Of a DNA stretch of 64,000 nucleotides, positions 61,888-64,000 are shown piece by piece. Position 1 is the stretch's first letter. Each line of letters begins with the position of its first letter. The DNA comes from Planctomycetia bacterium. GTDB lineage: Bacteria > Planctomycetota > Planctomycetia > Pirellulales > PNKZ01. The stretch covers positions 133,890 through 197,889 of the forward strand of contig JAIOPP010000084.1 in the NCBI GenBank assembly GCA_021413845.1, read 5' to 3'. The notes beneath the pieces are model-generated. The model saw only the letters and a program-made list of their open reading frames with translations. It was not told the origin of the DNA and did not search any database. The position numbers and the translations under genes are program-made.

Positions 61888-62754
61888 ATGTCCAAACCGA
61901 AAATCCTCGTCCAACTCGATACCGATTCGCAGGCCAGCGTCTTCGATTCGGTCGTCGCCGTCGATGCCGGGATCGATCACTTGTTTCGCCATTGCGGCAT
62001 CGCGGCGGACAACGTGCGCGATCGGGTTCACGGCGCGATCTTTACGCGCGGAGTCGACGACCTGAAGTCGACCGCGCTCTTCATCGGCGGCTCCGATGTT
62101 TCGCTCGGCGAAGCAGTGCTGAAGGCGGTGAAGAAGTCGTTCTTCGGGCCGATGCGAGTCTCGGTGATGCTCGATTCCTCGGGTGCCAACACCACCGCCG
62201 CCGCGGCCGTCCTCGCGGCTCGCAAACATCTCGACCTTGCGCAGACGACCTCCTTAGTGCTCGGCGGCACCGGACCGGTTGGGCGGCGCGTCGCGCGGTT
62301 GCTCGCGCGCGAAGGAGCCGTGGTGCGCGTCGCCTCGCGCGACCTCGCTCGGGCCGAGGCGGTTTGCCGCGACGTCGCGGCGATCGTCCCGGGCGCGAAG
62401 CTCACGCCGCATGCCGTCGGCAATGGTGCTCAAGCCGCCACGGCTCTGGAAGGCTGCAGCCTCGTGGTTGCGGCCGGAGCGGCAGGGGTCGAACTGCTTG
62501 CCGGCGAGGCTCGCACGAACACGCCGGGCCTCCGGGTCGCGATCGATCTGAACGCGGTTCCGCCGGCAGGAATCGGCGGCATCGAACCGTTCGACAAGGC
62601 CAAGGAGCGCGATGGCGTCGTGTGCTACGGGCCGCTCGGAGTCGGCGGCACGAAGATGAAGATCCACAAAGCGGCGATCGCGAAACTCTTCGAGCGCAAC
62701 GACCTCGTCTACGACGCCGACGAACTCTACGATCTCGGCAAGTCGCTCGCTTAA
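61888..62754 (+). CDS. mtdB: Methylene-tetrahydromethanopterin dehydrogenase
   Basis: 288 residues, the MtdB/MtdC size. It oxidises methylene-H4MPT to methenyl-H4MPT with NAD(P). The N-terminal pterin-binding domain contains DSQASVFDSVVAVDAGID; FGPMRVSVMLDSSGANTTAAAAV is a family block; the NAD(P) loop is LVLGGTGPVGRRVARLLAREG with VRVASRD after it. Whether it is MtdB (NAD and NADP) or MtdC (NADP, often in planctomycetes) cannot be decided from sequence. It directly follows fae; mch and fhc genes are not in the window. Confidence 0.9.
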   Translation: MSKPKILVQLDTDSQASVFDSVVAVDAGIDHLFRHCGIAADNVRDRVHGAIFTRGVDDLKSTALFIGGSDVSLGEAVLKAVKKSFFGPMRVSVMLDSSGANTTAAAAVLAARKHLDLAQTTSLVLGGTGPVGRRVARLLAREGAVVRVASRDLARAEAVCRDVAAIVPGAKLTPHAVGNGAQAATALEGCSLVVAAGAAGVELLAGEARTNTPGLRVAIDLNAVPPAGIGGIEPFDKAKERDGVVCYGPLGVGGTKMKIHKAAIAKLFERNDLVYDADELYDLGKSLA

Positions 62755-62779
62755 GCTTGTGCGTCGCACGCGCAACGGA

Positions 62780-63652
62780 TCATTCCGCCAGCGGCGCTCG
62801 GATAAAGAGATAAGCCACGGACGACATCGCGACCATGCAGCTTGCGACGACGACGAGCATGATCGTCTTCCGCAGCCGCACTTTTCGTAAGCGTTGCTGC
62901 ACTTCCTCGAATTCATCTTCGCCGGCGGCTTCGGTGCTAGACGGGATGTAGGTTGTGCCGAAGCCCGGCATCGCGCTGAGGTCCGCTCCCTTCGAGCCCG
63001 GCGGCGGCAACGGCGGAAGCGGAGACGAAGCAGGCGTGAGCGGTGGATGCTTCGGCGGCGATTTCGACGATGGCGACTTCGATGACGGCGATTTCGCCGG
63101 CGGTAAGTCGAGAGCCACCGACGATCGCTCTCGCTTCGACTTCGACGAACGCTTTTTGCTGCGCTGCTTATCGACTTGCGGCGGAGGCAAGATTTCGATT
63201 TCCGGCAACGGGCTGCGCTGCGGGCCGTGACCGATTTTTCGTTCGCCGCCGATGCGAGGCAAGAACGAGGTCCCTTCCACCGGCGCATCGACCGGCAGCA
63301 TCGCCCGAGCAGGCAAGTCCGATCCCGATGCCGCAGGCAATGGTGGAAGCGGCGGCAAGGGAGCTGACGGCATCGGCATCGACGACATCGGCGCTGACGG
63401 AACCGGTGCCGAAGGCATCCTCGGAAGCGGAGGCTGTGGCGGCGGCGCCGGCGGTAAAGGAACCGGCGGCAGAGGGGCCATCGGCATCGGAGCCGTCTGC
63501 ATGGCGGGCAGCGGCATCGGCCCTGGCATTTCGGGCGGGAGAATCACGTACGCGAGGCCGCACTTGTCGCAAAGCAGGTTTTGCCCGACTAGCACGGTCG
63601 GCACCGTCATGATGCCTGCACACCGCGGACATTTGCTGGGGATCCAACTCAC
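62780..63652 (-). CDS. Zinc-ribbon, Pro-rich, C-terminally anchored protein
   Basis: 290 residues. An N-terminal zinc ribbon (CPRCAGIMTVPTVLVGQNLLCDKCG, two CxxC pairs) is followed by a long Pro/Met/Ala-rich region, a Lys/Arg stretch (KQRSKKRSSKSKRER), direct KSPSSKSPSS repeats, and a C-terminal span (IMLVVVASCMVAMSSVAYLFI). It starts with GTG at 63652. The order suggests a cytoplasmic tail-anchored scaffold or regulator, but no family is recognised. Low complexity limits confidence in details. Confidence 0.75.
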   Translation of the reverse strand: MSWIPSKCPRCAGIMTVPTVLVGQNLLCDKCGLAYVILPPEMPGPMPLPAMQTAPMPMAPLPPVPLPPAPPPQPPLPRMPSAPVPSAPMSSMPMPSAPLPPLPPLPAASGSDLPARAMLPVDAPVEGTSFLPRIGGERKIGHGPQRSPLPEIEILPPPQVDKQRSKKRSSKSKRERSSVALDLPPAKSPSSKSPSSKSPPKHPPLTPASSPLPPLPPPGSKGADLSAMPGFGTTYIPSSTEAAGEDEFEEVQQRLRKVRLRKTIMLVVVASCMVAMSSVAYLFIRAPLAE

Positions 63653-63807
63653 ACGCCTGTTCCTCGCCTGCGACCGATCGCGACCACAACTATATTAACC
63701 GCCGCTGCGACATGCGAAAATCCGTCTCGTGATGATTCTCTTCGCTCTCGAAGCCGCCGCTTGTCGCTGTCTTCCGAGCGGCCTTGCAGCCGTCGCCGGA
63801 ATCAGTT

Positions 63808-64000
63808 TTACGGCTGCGTTCCCGTCGAAGGAGGAATCTCGCGGCCGTGTGGGTCGAGGTCCGACTTCGGCAGGCTCTCCGCGAGTTGTTGTTGCAGCTC
63901 AGGGCCGATGAAGTGCTCGATCCGTTCGGCCGGCGCGTGAAGATGGTCGAGCGGAAGTTGGAAGTTCTTGTCGAGATACGCTTCCCACAAGCGATGCGAG
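63808..64000 (-). CDS. DtxR-domain protein C-terminus (partial)
   Basis: Only the last ~64 residues are inside the window; the frame is open to the right edge. HRLWEAYLDKNFQLPLDHLH, AERIEHFIGPELQQQL and DPHGREIP match the dimerisation/metal-binding part of DtxR/MntR-type iron- or manganese-dependent repressors. In many bacteria this domain is fused to the C-terminus of an ABC metal permease, so either a regulator or such a fusion is possible. Confidence 0.65.
   Translation of the reverse strand, partial: SHRLWEAYLDKNFQLPLDHLHAPAERIEHFIGPELQQQLAESLPKSDLDPHGREIPPSTGTQP

Overview
The window looks like a chromosomal segment of a planctomycete (Planctomycetota, probably Pirellulales-like). The evidence is gene content: a planctomycete-type cytochrome/DUF1592-DUF1588 protein, DUF1552 and DUF1501 secreted proteins, a DUF1570 metalloprotease, a MoxR/DUF58/vWA operon, and tetrahydromethanopterin-linked C1 genes (fae and an mtdB-type dehydrogenase). 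GC content is high (about 60 % by eye), so most long antisense ORFs are shadows. No rRNA, CRISPR array, integrase or transposase was seen.

Layout. 1-4510 (+): MoxR ATPase operon with DUF58, vWA and two related membrane proteins, the first cut by the window edge. 4529-10393 (-): secreted DUF1592/cytochrome protein, SMP-30 lactonase, a frameshifted secreted protein and a DUF1552 protein, followed by a decayed paralogue of the frameshifted gene. 11131-16932 (+): amino-sugar and glycan island (DegT aminotransferase, SDR, hexapeptide acyltransferase, GT2, GT-C-like membrane protein). 17080-25834: tRNA-Ser(GCU), M28 peptidase with PDZ domains, a heterodimeric ABC exporter, a small membrane protein, a Cys/Lys-repeat secreted protein and a methyltransferase. 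25914-35095: tRNA-Arg(CCU), rfbC, then an eight-gene minus-strand operon for a CDP-deoxysugar that includes a split transketolase, an APH-like kinase and a sulfotransferase. 35227-39011: VanZ-like protein, DUF1570 peptidase, Nramp-like transporter, lipoprotein. 39171-48111: GT39 gene facing a six-gene minus-strand glycan operon. 48610-55053 (+): ABC-dependent polysaccharide export and assembly (wzm, wzt, GT2, WbpV-like SDR, initiating sugar transferase, CapD-like dehydratase). 55065-64000: YciI-like protein, orphan HlyD-type adaptor, DUF1501, ATP-grasp, CAP-domain protein, fae, mtdB-type dehydrogenase, a zinc-ribbon/Pro-rich membrane protein and the end of a DtxR-domain gene.

How the genes work together. 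Four separate islands (11-17, 26-35, 39-48 and 48-55 kb) supply nucleotide sugars, glycosyltransferases, polyprenol-linked glycan assembly and ABC export, so this is a cell-surface polysaccharide region. The most unusual part is the CDP-sugar operon with a two-subunit transketolase, which may build a branched deoxysugar. The end of the window carries formaldehyde-handling genes. Other points of note are a tRNA-Arg whose conserved G19:C56 elbow pair appears replaced by U19:A56, a secreted protein with about 43 cysteines, and a 20-bp perfect hairpin flanked by 11-bp direct repeats upstream of wzm.
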